Positions 7,502-15,470 of a stretch of 22,761 bases of DNA are shown here, piece after piece. Made by a program: the position numbers and the translations under genes. Origin of the DNA: an uncultured Eubacteriales bacterium (GTDB lineage: Bacteria > Bacillota_A > Clostridia > Oscillospirales > Oscillospiraceae); contig ONPY01000034.1 of NCBI GenBank assembly GCA_900319835.1, positions 1 through 22,761 on the forward strand, written 5' to 3'. The notes under the pieces were generated by a model. It was not told the DNA's origin. It searched no databases and worked only from the letters and a program-made list of their open reading frames with translations. The stretch's first letter is position 1. Each line of letters begins with the position of its first letter.

Positions 7502-8810
7502 AGTGGAAAACCTCCTTCTCCTTCAAGCGTTCAATGATCTCCAGAGACCGTTTTGAGATCTCCGTGTTTTTGTTTCTCTTGCCCTTGACCCGGTGGTCGA
7601 GGGGCGTGATGATGCCGAAGTTGATGTTCATGGGCTGGAAATCGCCCACGCTGCCGCCGGAGATGTACAGAGCCAGAGCCCCGATGGCGGTCTCCTGCGG
7701 AAAGTCCACGCTTTCCAGACCCAGGACCCGCGCGGCGGTCTCGATGCCAACCAGCATGCCGGAGGCGGCCGACTCCACATAGCCCTCCACGCCGGTCATC
7801 TGCCCGGCAAAGGAAAGGCGGGGATCGCTTCTCAGCCGATAATATCGGTCCAGCAGCTGCGGGCTGTTCAAGTAGGTGTTGCGGTGCATGACGCCATAGC
7901 GCACAAACTGAGCGTCCTTCAAGGCGGGGATCATGGAGAAGACCCGCTTCTGCTCCCCCCAGGTCAGGTGGGTCTGGAAGCCGACCAGGTTGTAGAGGGT
8001 GCCGTCGGCGTTGTCGCGCCGGAGCTGAACCACAGCGTAGTTTGCCTTTCCCGTGCGGGGATCCACCAGGCCCACGGGCTTGAGCGGTCCGTAGCGCAGG
8101 GTGTCCACGCCCCGGCGAGCCATGACCTCCACGGGCATGCAGCCCTCGAAGACCCCGCCGTCGTCAAAGCCGTGCACCTCCGCCTCTTTGGCGGAGACCA
8201 GCTCCCTGACAAAGGCCAAGTATTCGTCCTTGTCCATTGGGCAGTTTACATAATCCGCCGTCCCTTTGTCGTAGCGGGACGCGAAGAAGGCGCTGGACAT
8301 ATCCACGCTCTCCAGGGTCACGATGGGGGCCACCGCATCATAGAAATGCAGGTCGCTCTCCGGGCAGAGGGCAGCGATCTTCTCCGCAATGGCGTCCGAG
8401 GACAGGGGGCCGGTGGCGATAACCACCTCCCCTTCCGGGATCTCGGTGACCTCTTCATGGACGATCTCAATGTTCGGGTGGGCCCCAAGCGCCTCGGTGA
8501 TGATGCGGGCAAAGCCCTCGCGATCCACGGCCAGCGCGCCGCCCGCAGCTACACGGTTTTTGTCCGCGGAGGACATAATGAGGGAATCCATGGCGCGCAT
8601 TTCAGCCTTGAGAAGGCCGACGGCGTTGGAGAGCTCGTCGCTGCGCAGGGAGTTGGAGCAGACCAGCTCCCCGAAGTACGGGGAGCGGTGGGCCGGGGTC
8701 ATCTTCCCGGGCTTCATCTCCGTGAGCTTGACGCGGATGCCGCGCTGCGCCAGCTGCCAGGCGCACTCGCTGCCGGCAAGGCCTGCGCCCAGAACCTGAA
8801 CTTCTCTCAT
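7485..8810 (-). CDS. trmFO: Methylenetetrahydrofolate-tRNA-(uracil-5-)-methyltransferase TrmFO
   Basis: A 441-residue flavoprotein that makes 5-methyluridine at position 54 of tRNA with methylene-tetrahydrofolate and FAD. GAGLAGSECAWQLAQRG at 8-24 is the FAD-binding Rossmann motif. The two functional cysteines of the family are seen in LVCSNSLRSDE (C51) and FEGCMPVEV (C224). QTHLTWGEQKRVF and GQMTGVEGYVESAASG are also family blocks. Length is normal. It starts three bases after the topA stop, and its Shine-Dalgarno GGAGGAAT lies inside the last topA codons. The topA-trmFO pairing is the same as in Bacillus subtilis. Confidence 0.97.
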   Translation of the reverse strand: MREVQVLGAGLAGSECAWQLAQRGIRVKLTEMKPGKMTPAHRSPYFGELVCSNSLRSDELSNAVGLLKAEMRAMDSLIMSSADKNRVAAGGALAVDREGFARIITEALGAHPNIEIVHEEVTEIPEGEVVIATGPLSSDAIAEKIAALCPESDLHFYDAVAPIVTLESVDMSSAFFASRYDKGTADYVNCPMDKDEYLAFVRELVSAKEAEVHGFDDGGVFEGCMPVEVMARRGVDTLRYGPLKPVGLVDPRTGKANYAVVQLRRDNADGTLYNLVGFQTHLTWGEQKRVFSMIPALKDAQFVRYGVMHRNTYLNSPQLLDRYYRLRSDPRLSFAGQMTGVEGYVESAASGMLVGIETAARVLGLESVDFPQETAIGALALYISGGSVGDFQPMNINFGIITPLDHRVKGKRNKNTEISKRSLEIIERLKEKEVFHCEDHH

Positions 8811-8813
8811 CCC

Positions 8814-11105
8814 TTATTCCTCCGCCGCTTTGCTCTTCTTCGCGGCGGGCTTTTTGGCCGCAGCAGCTTTCTTCGCGGTGGATTTGGCGGCGGTCTTCTT
8901 GGCCGCAGGTTTCTTGGCCGCGGCTTTTTTCGCCTCGGCCGCTGCCTTTTTCTCGGCCCGTTTGGCTTCGGCCTCCGCCTTCTCCTCCGGGGTCTTTTTC
9001 TTGAAGCTGCGCTTCTCCTCGGGGACGAAGTTGGGGCACTGCTCATTGATGCAGAAGGATTTCAGCGGGCCGCGGCCGCTGTGCTTGAACAGGGTCTTGC
9101 CGCAGGCGGGGCAGAAATCCTTGGTGGGCACGTCCCAGGTGATGAAGCCGCAGTCCGTGCCGCGCTCGCAGGCATAAAAGACATAGCCCTTCTTGGAGGT
9201 GCGCTTGAGGATCCGGCTGCCGCACTTGGGGCACTTGCCGGGCATTTCGACGACGATGGGCTTGGTGAAGGTACACTCCGGGAAACCGGGGCAGGCCAAA
9301 AAGTAGCCGAAGCGGCCTTTCTTGACCACCATCTGGCGGCCGCAGACCTCACAGTACTCGTCGCTGAGCACGTCCGGCACCTTGAGCTTGACGCCGTCCA
9401 TGGCCTTTTCGGCCTCGCCCAGCTCCTCGCTGAAGCCCTCATAGAAGCCGCCCAGCACCTGGCGCCAGTCGGCCTTGCCGTTCTCGATCTCATCCAGTTC
9501 GCTCTCCATCTGGTTGGTGAACTTCAGATCCACAATGTCGGCAAAGTGCTCCTTCATCAGTCCCGTGACCACCTGGCCGAGGGGCGTGGGCTTGAGGTAC
9601 TTGCCCTCCTTGATGACATAATCCCGCGCGGTGATGGCGGAGATGGTGGGCGCGTAAGTGGAGGGGCGGCCAATGCCCTTTTCCTCCATGGCACGGATGA
9701 GGGTGGCCTCGGTGTAGCGGGCGGGCGGCTGGGTAAACTGCTGCTCGTGCAGCAGCTTTTCCAGGAAGACCTGTTGCCCCTCCGCCAGGGAGGGCAGCGG
9801 ATTTGCCAGCTCGCTGGTCTCCTCGTCCCTGGATTCCTCGTAAACGGCGGTAAAGCCCTTGAATTTGAGTTCGGAATAATTGGCGCGGAAGCTGTAGCCC
9901 GCTGCCATCACATCCACGGAGACGTTATCGTAGACGGCGTTTGCCATCTGGCAGGCGGTGAAGCGGCCCCAGATCAGCCGGTAAAGCCGGTACTGCTCCT
10001 GGGTCAGATCCTTGCGCACCAGCTCGGGGGTGAGATTGACGTCCGTGGGACGGATGGCCTCGTGCGCGTCCTGGGCGCCGGCCTTGGTCTTGAAGTGGCG
10101 GGCCTTGGACGGGCAGTACTCCGGGCCGTAATGCTCGGTAATAAACCCGCGGGCCGCGGCGAGAGCCTCCTCGGACAGCCGCAGGGAGTCTGTACGCATG
10201 TAGGTGATGAGGCCGATGCTGCCGTGGCCGGTGATCTCCACGCCCTCATAGAGCTGCTGGGCAATAGACATGGTGCGCCGCGGCGTCATGCCGAGTCTGC
10301 GGGACGCCTCCTGCTGGAGCGTTGAGGTGATGAAAGGCGGCGCGGGGGATTTCTGCTTCTCGCCGCGCTTTACGGAGTCGACCACGAAGGCCGCGTCCTG
10401 CACGGCAGCGATGACCTTGTCCACCTCTTCCCTGCTGTGCAGCTCCTGCTTCTTCTCGCCCTTGCCGTGGAAGCGGGCGGTAAAGGCGGAATCCTCCGTG
10501 CCGCAGTTGAGCCTCGCGTCCAGCAGCCAGTACTCCTGGGACTGGAAGCTCTCGATCTCCTCCTCCTTGTCCACCACCATGCGGGTGGCCACGGACTGGA
10601 CTCTGCCCGCGCTCAGGCCCTTCTTCACCTTGCGCCAGAGCAGGGGCGAGAGCTCATAGCCCACGATGCGGTCCAGGATGCGGCGGGCCTGCTGGGCGTC
10701 CACCAGGTCCTGGTCGATGCTGCGTGGATTCTGGATACTCTCGGTGACCACACGCTTGGTGATCTCGTTGAAGGTCACGCGCTTGGCCTTGCTGTCGTCC
10801 AGCTCCAGCAGCTCCTTGAGGTGCCAGGAGATGGCCTCGCCCTCGCGGTCAGGGTCCGTCGCGAGATAGACCGTTCTGGCCTCTTTGGACTCTTTCTTCA
10901 GCTCGTTGATCAAATCCTTTTTGTCCCGCACGGGGATGTACTGCGGCTCGAAGCCGTGCTCTATATCCACGCCCATCTTGCTCTTGGGTAGATCTCTCAG
11001 ATGACCCATGGAGGCGGTCACCTTATAACCGCTTCCCAGATACTTCTCGATGGTCTTCGCCTTGGCGGGCGACTCCACGATGACGAGATCCTTCGCTTTT
11101 GCCAT
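8814..11105 (-). CDS. topA: DNA topoisomerase I with histone H1-like tail
   Basis: A 763-residue type IA topoisomerase that relaxes negative supercoils. Toprim domain at about 5-115 with VESPAKAKT and the metal site DPDRE at 84-88. SAGRVQSVA at 165-173 is conserved. The active tyrosine is Y302 in TYMRTDS. Three C4-type zinc ribbons follow: CEVC...C...C near 585-611, CPKC...C...C near 625-652 and CPAC...C...C near 665-690. Residues from about 700 to the end are almost only Lys, Ala, Pro and Glu, with repeated AKK and PAAKK, like a histone H1 tail. GAGGAAG precedes the ATG, and dprA ends nine bases upstream. Confidence 0.97.
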   Translation of the reverse strand: MAKAKDLVIVESPAKAKTIEKYLGSGYKVTASMGHLRDLPKSKMGVDIEHGFEPQYIPVRDKKDLINELKKESKEARTVYLATDPDREGEAISWHLKELLELDDSKAKRVTFNEITKRVVTESIQNPRSIDQDLVDAQQARRILDRIVGYELSPLLWRKVKKGLSAGRVQSVATRMVVDKEEEIESFQSQEYWLLDARLNCGTEDSAFTARFHGKGEKKQELHSREEVDKVIAAVQDAAFVVDSVKRGEKQKSPAPPFITSTLQQEASRRLGMTPRRTMSIAQQLYEGVEITGHGSIGLITYMRTDSLRLSEEALAAARGFITEHYGPEYCPSKARHFKTKAGAQDAHEAIRPTDVNLTPELVRKDLTQEQYRLYRLIWGRFTACQMANAVYDNVSVDVMAAGYSFRANYSELKFKGFTAVYEESRDEETSELANPLPSLAEGQQVFLEKLLHEQQFTQPPARYTEATLIRAMEEKGIGRPSTYAPTISAITARDYVIKEGKYLKPTPLGQVVTGLMKEHFADIVDLKFTNQMESELDEIENGKADWRQVLGGFYEGFSEELGEAEKAMDGVKLKVPDVLSDEYCEVCGRQMVVKKGRFGYFLACPGFPECTFTKPIVVEMPGKCPKCGSRILKRTSKKGYVFYACERGTDCGFITWDVPTKDFCPACGKTLFKHSGRGPLKSFCINEQCPNFVPEEKRSFKKKTPEEKAEAEAKRAEKKAAAEAKKAAAKKPAAKKTAAKSTAKKAAAAKKPAAKKSKAAEE

Positions 11106-11114
11106 GGTGCTTCC

Positions 11115-12344
11115 TCACTTTGTTGTTAGATTCAAACTGATCCTCCGGCCCGCCGAGCGGCGGACAAAGCCCTTGATCTCCAGGATCGTGAGCTGTGAGA
11201 GAACCTTGGCCGCCGAAAGGCCGGTGCTCTCAATGATGTCGTCGATGTGGGTTTCTCCCCGATCGATGGCCGTGATGATCTGCAGCTGCTCCTCATTCAG
11301 GCCGGCCAGCTGCTCACGCAAGTCAATATAGCCTGCGGCTTTGGGCTTGTCAATCTCTTTTTTAGACGGAGCCTCCGCCGGCGGCGTCGGTTCCGGCGCT
11401 GTCCGCCGGGCGTCCACCAGGGGCTGCGGCTTCGGAACGGGCGGCGGCGTGCCGCCAGCCTTCCGGATGACGCCGGGGTAGAGCGCGGCGAAATCCTCCA
11501 TCACATCCCAGCCGCGGGCGGCGGGGCGGGCGCCCTGTTTGATCAGGGCGATGGTGCCGGCGCTGTTCTCCGCGTCGGCATTGCCGGGGACGGCAAAGAT
11601 CTCCCGTCCCTGCTCCAGGGCCTCCCGGGCAAAGAGCAAACTGCCGCTCATCTCCGGCGCCTCCACCACGACCACCGCGTGGGAAAGGCCGGAGGAGACG
11701 CGGTTGCGCTCCCGGAAGAAACGTCTGAGCGGTTCACTCCCCGGCGGATACTCGCTGACCAGCGCCCCGGCGGCAATCACGTCCCGCCCAAGCTCGCTCT
11801 CGCTGCCGTGGGCAGTGCCCAACACGCCGATGCAGCTGCCGCCCGCAAGCAGACAGCCACGGGCCGCCGCGCGGTCGATGCCCTCGGTGAGACCGGAGAT
11901 CACGATCCCTCCGCATTTGGCGATCTCCCAGGCCAGATTGGTGCCCATCTTGATACCGTAGGGCGTGGCCTTTCTGGTCCCGATGACGGCAACCGAGGGA
12001 ATGCTGTCCACATCCGGCAGGGTCCCCTTGACATAGAGCGCCACCGGAGGCGCGAAGATGTTCATCAGGCGGCGGGGATAGGCCGCGTCCTGCATGGTGA
12101 GAACCGTGATCTGCTCTCTGGCGCAGCGCTCCAGGATCCGGTCGGCGGCGCTGAGATCCCGTTTTTCAAAGAGGGCAGCCTCCCCCGCGCTGATGCCGGG
12201 AAGCGCGGCAAATTCGCCGGGCGGCGCCAGGAAGGCGCGCTCGGGATCACCGTAGTGTTCGATCAGGGCGGCGCGGGCCTTGGGGCTGGCCATACTGACA
12301 GAGGACAGCCAGACCCAGTATCGGATGGACGCCATGTTCAGCAC
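11115..12344 (-). CDS. dprA: DNA-processing protein DprA
   Basis: A 409-residue DprA (Smf) protein, which loads RecA on incoming single-stranded DNA during natural transformation. Helical N-terminal domain to about residue 80, then a Rossmann-like fold with VAVIGTRKAT, GIVISGLTEGID and IGVLGTA, then FFRERNRVSSGLS and FAVPGNA, all family blocks. After a Pro-rich linker (about 300-335) comes a winged-helix C-terminal domain with IDDIIESTGLSAAKVLSQLTILEIKGFV. The canonical GIDxxAHxGAL motif reads GIDRAAARGCL, so the usual histidine is absent. The start is GTG 12344 or ATG 12335; ribosome binding is weak for both. It lies between the methyltransferase gene and topA. Confidence 0.95.
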   Translation of the reverse strand: MLNMASIRYWVWLSSVSMASPKARAALIEHYGDPERAFLAPPGEFAALPGISAGEAALFEKRDLSAADRILERCAREQITVLTMQDAAYPRRLMNIFAPPVALYVKGTLPDVDSIPSVAVIGTRKATPYGIKMGTNLAWEIAKCGGIVISGLTEGIDRAAARGCLLAGGSCIGVLGTAHGSESELGRDVIAAGALVSEYPPGSEPLRRFFRERNRVSSGLSHAVVVVEAPEMSGSLLFAREALEQGREIFAVPGNADAENSAGTIALIKQGARPAARGWDVMEDFAALYPGVIRKAGGTPPPVPKPQPLVDARRTAPEPTPPAEAPSKKEIDKPKAAGYIDLREQLAGLNEEQLQIITAIDRGETHIDDIIESTGLSAAKVLSQLTILEIKGFVRRSAGRRISLNLTTK

Positions 12345-12361
12345 CCGTCTTTCTCTCTATT

Positions 12362-13114
12362 CTATCGCGCCATCTCCCAGAGGACAATGGCGCCCGCAAG
12401 GGCCGCGTTGAGTGATTCACTCCCCGGGGCCATGGGGATGATCAGTTCCCCGTCACAGAGGGAGAGCAGTTCCTGGCTCAGGCCCCGCCCCTCGCTGCCG
12501 ATGGCCACCACCGCGCGCTTGAGGTTGAGGCTCCTTATGTCGGCGGCCCGCTCTGACAGAGCCGCGCCGTAGAGCGGCAGGCCGTTTTGTTCCGCCAGGG
12601 CTTTTGCCCCTTTTGCCTCCAAATGGCAGAGCTTCTCCGAGAAAATCGCGCCCATGGTGGCGCGGGCCGCCTTGGGGCTGTACACGTCGGCGCAGGCGCC
12701 GCAGAGGATCACGGTTTTCACGCCCATGGCAGCCGCCGTGCGCAGCAGGGTGCCCACGTTGCCGGGGTCCTGCACGTTCTCCAGGAGGATCGCCTGCGTA
12801 AAGGCAGCCTTATGCTCCTCCGCCGGAATAGCGGCGGTAAACAGCGGGCCCGGGCTGTTCTTCATAGGGGAGACATAGTCAAACAGATCGGCCGGGGCCA
12901 CAAACTGCGGTACGTTTTCCAGACCCGGCCAGTCCTGCGCCGTCTCCTTCCAGAGCACACAGCGAAGCTCGGCCCCCTTGCTCAGGGCCTCCCGCAGGAG
13001 CTTGTGCCCGTCCAGGAGATATTCCCCCTCCTGCCGGCGAAAGGCGCCGTCTGAGGCGAGGGCGCGCAGGCGCTGGATGATGGGATTTTTTCTGGATGTA
13101 AGCCTTTGGTTCAT
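12362..13114 (-). CDS. TrmH/SpoU-family RNA 2'-O-methyltransferase
   Basis: A 250-residue SPOUT methyltransferase. An N-terminal substrate-binding part (SRKNPIIQRLRALA...EGEYLLDGHKLLREAL) is followed by the knotted domain. The three family motifs are seen: LLENVQDPGNVGTLLRTAAAMG, AIGSEGRGLS and IPMAPGSESLNAALAGAI. Such enzymes methylate ribose in 23S rRNA or tRNA; the exact target cannot be told, though the family member next to housekeeping genes in Firmicutes is often called RlmB-like. I chose ATG 13114 because the family begins here; an in-frame ATG at 13195 would add 27 residues with no better ribosome site. It ends 17 bases before dprA. Confidence 0.92.
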   Translation of the reverse strand: MNQRLTSRKNPIIQRLRALASDGAFRRQEGEYLLDGHKLLREALSKGAELRCVLWKETAQDWPGLENVPQFVAPADLFDYVSPMKNSPGPLFTAAIPAEEHKAAFTQAILLENVQDPGNVGTLLRTAAAMGVKTVILCGACADVYSPKAARATMGAIFSEKLCHLEAKGAKALAEQNGLPLYGAALSERAADIRSLNLKRAVVAIGSEGRGLSQELLSLCDGELIIPMAPGSESLNAALAGAIVLWEMAR

Positions 13115-13217
13115 AGGGCGTATTCTTCCCCGTTTCTCATGCTGTTTTTCCACAAAAAGCAGGCAGGCCGCTTTTTCACGGGAGTTTGCGTTCATCTACT
13201 ATTATAATAACGCAACT

Positions 13218-13246
13218 ATAATACAGAAGAAATTTGAAAGAATCAA
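13218..13246 (-). promoter_or_regulatory. Promoter for the methyltransferase-dprA-topA run
   Basis: On the minus strand there is TTGATT (13241-13246), a 17-base spacer and TATTAT (13218-13223). A second TATAAT-like block lies just downstream, near 13,200, without a good -35 partner. It is the only promoter-like sequence before the first gene of the long run. Confidence 0.6.
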
Positions 13247-13267
13247 GAGGCGATGGAAAAAAGCTGC

Positions 13268-13298
13268 AAAAACGTCCGGGGCGCACCCGGACGTTTTT
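13268..13298 (-). terminator. Intrinsic terminator, usable in both directions
   Basis: A perfect 13-bp stem: AAAAACGTCCGGG (13268-13280), loop GCGCA and CCCGGACGTTTTT (13286-13298). It lies just past the stop of the TIR-RCC1 gene and ahead of the next promoter. A-run and T-run flanks make it workable on both strands. Confidence 0.9.
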
Positions 13299-13316
13299 GC
13301 CTATGTTTGATTCGAT

Positions 13317-15110
13317 TTATCGTGAGGGCAGGCGCAGATTCTTCCAATCCTTTACCAGGCAGAGGTTATACCCGTATTCATCGTTGCCGGTGGCAAGGGC
13401 CGTGCCGTCACTGCAAAGGGCAATGGTCGTATACTTTCCGCAGGAAATCTCAATGACGTCTTTCCATCCCTCCACATCACAGGGGCCGCCCTCTTTATTA
13501 TAGCCCGCGGTCACCACGGTCCCGTCTGCCCGAAGGCCCACCGAATGGCGCTCCCCGGCGCCGATGGCGACAATGTCCGTCCAGTCGGAAACATTGCATT
13601 GTCCGTAGGCGTTGTAACCCACGGCCACCACGGAGCCGTCCGACCGAAGGCCGAGCGTGTGATAGGACCCCGCAGCGACGGCGACGATGTCCGTCCATCC
13701 GGCGACATCGCAGCGATCGTAGGAGGTATAGCCCGTCGCCACGACCGTGCCGTCTGACTTCAGCCCGACAGTGTGCTGCAGGCCGGCCGAAATCGCGACA
13801 ATATCGGTCCAGTCCTGAACATCGGCCTGTCCGGTCTCCTTGACGCCCCCGCCGACCTGAACGGTGCCGTCCGACTTGAGGCCGAAGGTGATCCTGTCAC
13901 CCGCGTCAACGGAAATCACATCGCTCCAGTTGCTGACATCGCCCTCGCCCTTCTGGTTGTCGCCCCGGCTCATCACGCGTCCGTCCGCCTTCAGGCCGAC
14001 AGAGTGCTCATAGCCGGCGGCAACGGCCACCAGGTTTCCCCAATCGGACAGGGTTGTTTTTCTCTTGGCGGCATTGCCCGCTGTAAAGACCGAGCCGTCC
14101 TCCTTCAGCCCGATGGAGTGCTCGATGCTGATGGCAACGGTGTGCTTTACCGCTGCCTCCTGCCAGAGCTCGCTGCTTCGCTTCTGGGCGTCCCGGTAGT
14201 CCCCCAGCTTGTGGAAGGCCAGCGCCGCCCAGGCGGTTTTGCCCTGGTCATACAGCGCCTCCGCCTCCCGGTAGGCAAGCTCCTCCGCGCTCAGCACTGC
14301 CTCAGGCTCCGGCTCGGGTGTGGCTTCGGGCTCCGGTGTCTCTTCCGGAGCCGGCGCCTCGCTTACAGCCGGAAGTCCTGTCGGCTGCGGCAGCGCCGCC
14401 GGCGCCCAAGTGGTTTCCGGCGGCTCGGTCTCCGCCGTGGGGATCGCTGTCTCGACCGGCGCAGGCGTCTCCGTCACGGCGGGCGTCCCGCTCTTTTTCA
14501 GGCGCGGAAGGAGCAGCAGGGCGAGCAGCGCCAGCGCCAGCGCCGGCACACCGAACTTCACCAGCGGGGAGAGCGGCTTTTTCGCGGGCGCCGCCGGCGT
14601 GGGTGCGGACGACGCGCTCAGCGGGCTGGCCTCCATCTCCGCCCGGGTCTCCTCCTGCCCGTCAAAGTTCCGGCAGACGGAGATGCCGTCGGCCGAGCGG
14701 ACTTTGGCATAGAAGGTCTCCGCCCGGGAGTACTTGTGCCGGTGGATGGCCAGCATCCGGCCCAGGCGCATCTCCATACCGGCGGGCAGCTCCACATCCT
14801 CCAGATAGATCAGCAGCAGCGGCAGCATTTTGTCGCGGGCGAAGTTGAGTTCATCCCGGCAGTTGGTGGAGTTCAGGTAATTCTGAGAGATCAGCGCAAC
14901 GAAGTAGCTGCAGCTCATGATCGCGCGGGCGATGTTCTCGTCCCATTCCTTGCCGGGCACCAGTCCCTCGTCATACCAGATGCGGAAGCCGTGGCTGTTC
15001 ATGTCCCGGATGACCTCCGCCGCAGGCTCGGCGTCCCGGTGGGAGTAGCTCAGAAAAATATAGGGTTCGCTTCCCTGATAGGGGGCCAGACGTCTGTCTT
15101 CAAAGAGCAT
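13317..15110 (-). CDS. Membrane-anchored TIR-domain protein with RCC1 repeats
   Basis: A 597-residue protein. Residues about 16-128 are a TIR domain: YIFLSYSHRD, then IWYDEGLVPGKEWDENIARAI and SQNYLNSTNCRDEL, where E87 is in the place of the catalytic glutamate of NAD-cleaving TIRs. Residues 184-203 are one hydrophobic membrane helix, followed by RLKK. A Pro/Glu/Thr-rich linker (about 207-272) and a short TPR-like helix pair (about 275-320, ALYDQGKTAWAALAFHKLGDYRDA) lead to seven RCC1-like repeats (about 326-593; pattern AGxxHSVGLKxDGxVxAxG). Start ATG 15110 has GGAGG nine bases upstream. I infer TIR inside, propeller outside, so a signal-sensing role is possible. No known immune partner is adjacent; function is unknown. 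Confidence 0.88.
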   Translation of the reverse strand: MLFEDRRLAPYQGSEPYIFLSYSHRDAEPAAEVIRDMNSHGFRIWYDEGLVPGKEWDENIARAIMSCSYFVALISQNYLNSTNCRDELNFARDKMLPLLLIYLEDVELPAGMEMRLGRMLAIHRHKYSRAETFYAKVRSADGISVCRNFDGQEETRAEMEASPLSASSAPTPAAPAKKPLSPLVKFGVPALALALLALLLLPRLKKSGTPAVTETPAPVETAIPTAETEPPETTWAPAALPQPTGLPAVSEAPAPEETPEPEATPEPEPEAVLSAEELAYREAEALYDQGKTAWAALAFHKLGDYRDAQKRSSELWQEAAVKHTVAISIEHSIGLKEDGSVFTAGNAAKRKTTLSDWGNLVAVAAGYEHSVGLKADGRVMSRGDNQKGEGDVSNWSDVISVDAGDRITFGLKSDGTVQVGGGVKETGQADVQDWTDIVAISAGLQHTVGLKSDGTVVATGYTSYDRCDVAGWTDIVAVAAGSYHTLGLRSDGSVVAVGYNAYGQCNVSDWTDIVAIGAGERHSVGLRADGTVVTAGYNKEGGPCDVEGWKDVIEISCGKYTTIALCSDGTALATGNDEYGYNLCLVKDWKNLRLPSR

Positions 15111-15146
15111 TCTGATCCGCCTCCTGTCATTAAATTCTTTGTTATC

Positions 15147-15176
15147 AGTATACGGCAGAAAAAACATGGCTGTCAA
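15147..15176 (-). promoter_or_regulatory. Promoter of the TIR-RCC1 gene
   Basis: On the minus strand there is a consensus TTGACA (15171-15176), an 18-base spacer and TATACT (15147-15152), about 37 bases ahead of the start codon. It looks like a standard housekeeping-sigma promoter, so the gene may be expressed constitutively. Confidence 0.75.
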
Positions 15177-15244
15177 GATATGGTGTCGGGTTTCGTTAAA
15201 ATCCGCCTATTCTGCGTATCAAAACGGAAAAACCTGTCTGTTCC

Positions 15245-15277
15245 GAAAAAAGAACGCACCCGGGTTTCCGGGTGCGT
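15245..15277 (-). terminator. Intrinsic terminator downstream of the ATPase gene
   Basis: Stem ACGCACCCGG (15254-15263) with CCGGGTGCGT (15268-15277), loop GTTT. Read on the minus strand the stem is followed by TTCTTTTTT, which fits a factor-independent terminator for transcripts coming from the ATPase gene. Confidence 0.7.
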
Positions 15278-15463
15278 CGAGCTGTCGACACTTTGTCGAC
15301 AGCTCGAAACGCAAAAATGGGATCTTTCGAAAAAGTTCCCATTTTTGCATGGATTGAAAGTGAAGGGGGACTCTCCGTCCCCCTTCACAATCCCCCCTGC
15401 AGGTCCAAGCTGGGATAAAAGGATTTGTCTACAGGCTGACGCACCCGGGTTTCCGGGTGCGTC
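15254..15463. repeat. Cluster of five stem-loops bounded by identical 25-base palindromic segments
   Basis: Five stems in a row: 15254-15277 (10 bp), 15278-15306 (13 bp, loop CTT), 15311-15348 (12 bp plus an inner 4 bp), 15360-15388 (11 bp) and 15438-15463 (11 bp). The first and last share 25 identical bases (15254-15278 and 15439-15463). No gene is supported inside. The layout suggests a small non-autonomous repeat element or a structured RNA between the ATPase and TIR genes. Confidence 0.75.
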
Positions 15464-15470
15464 TTGTGGA

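Noticed and set aside
7593..10325. 910-codon plus-strand open frame opposite trmFO and topA
   Set aside because: Mirror frame of two well-supported genes; low-complexity Gly/Leu/His-rich product and no ribosome site.
13115..13195. Longer start for the TrmH-family gene
   Set aside because: The added 27 residues do not match the family and would leave only a very short leader after the promoter; still possible.
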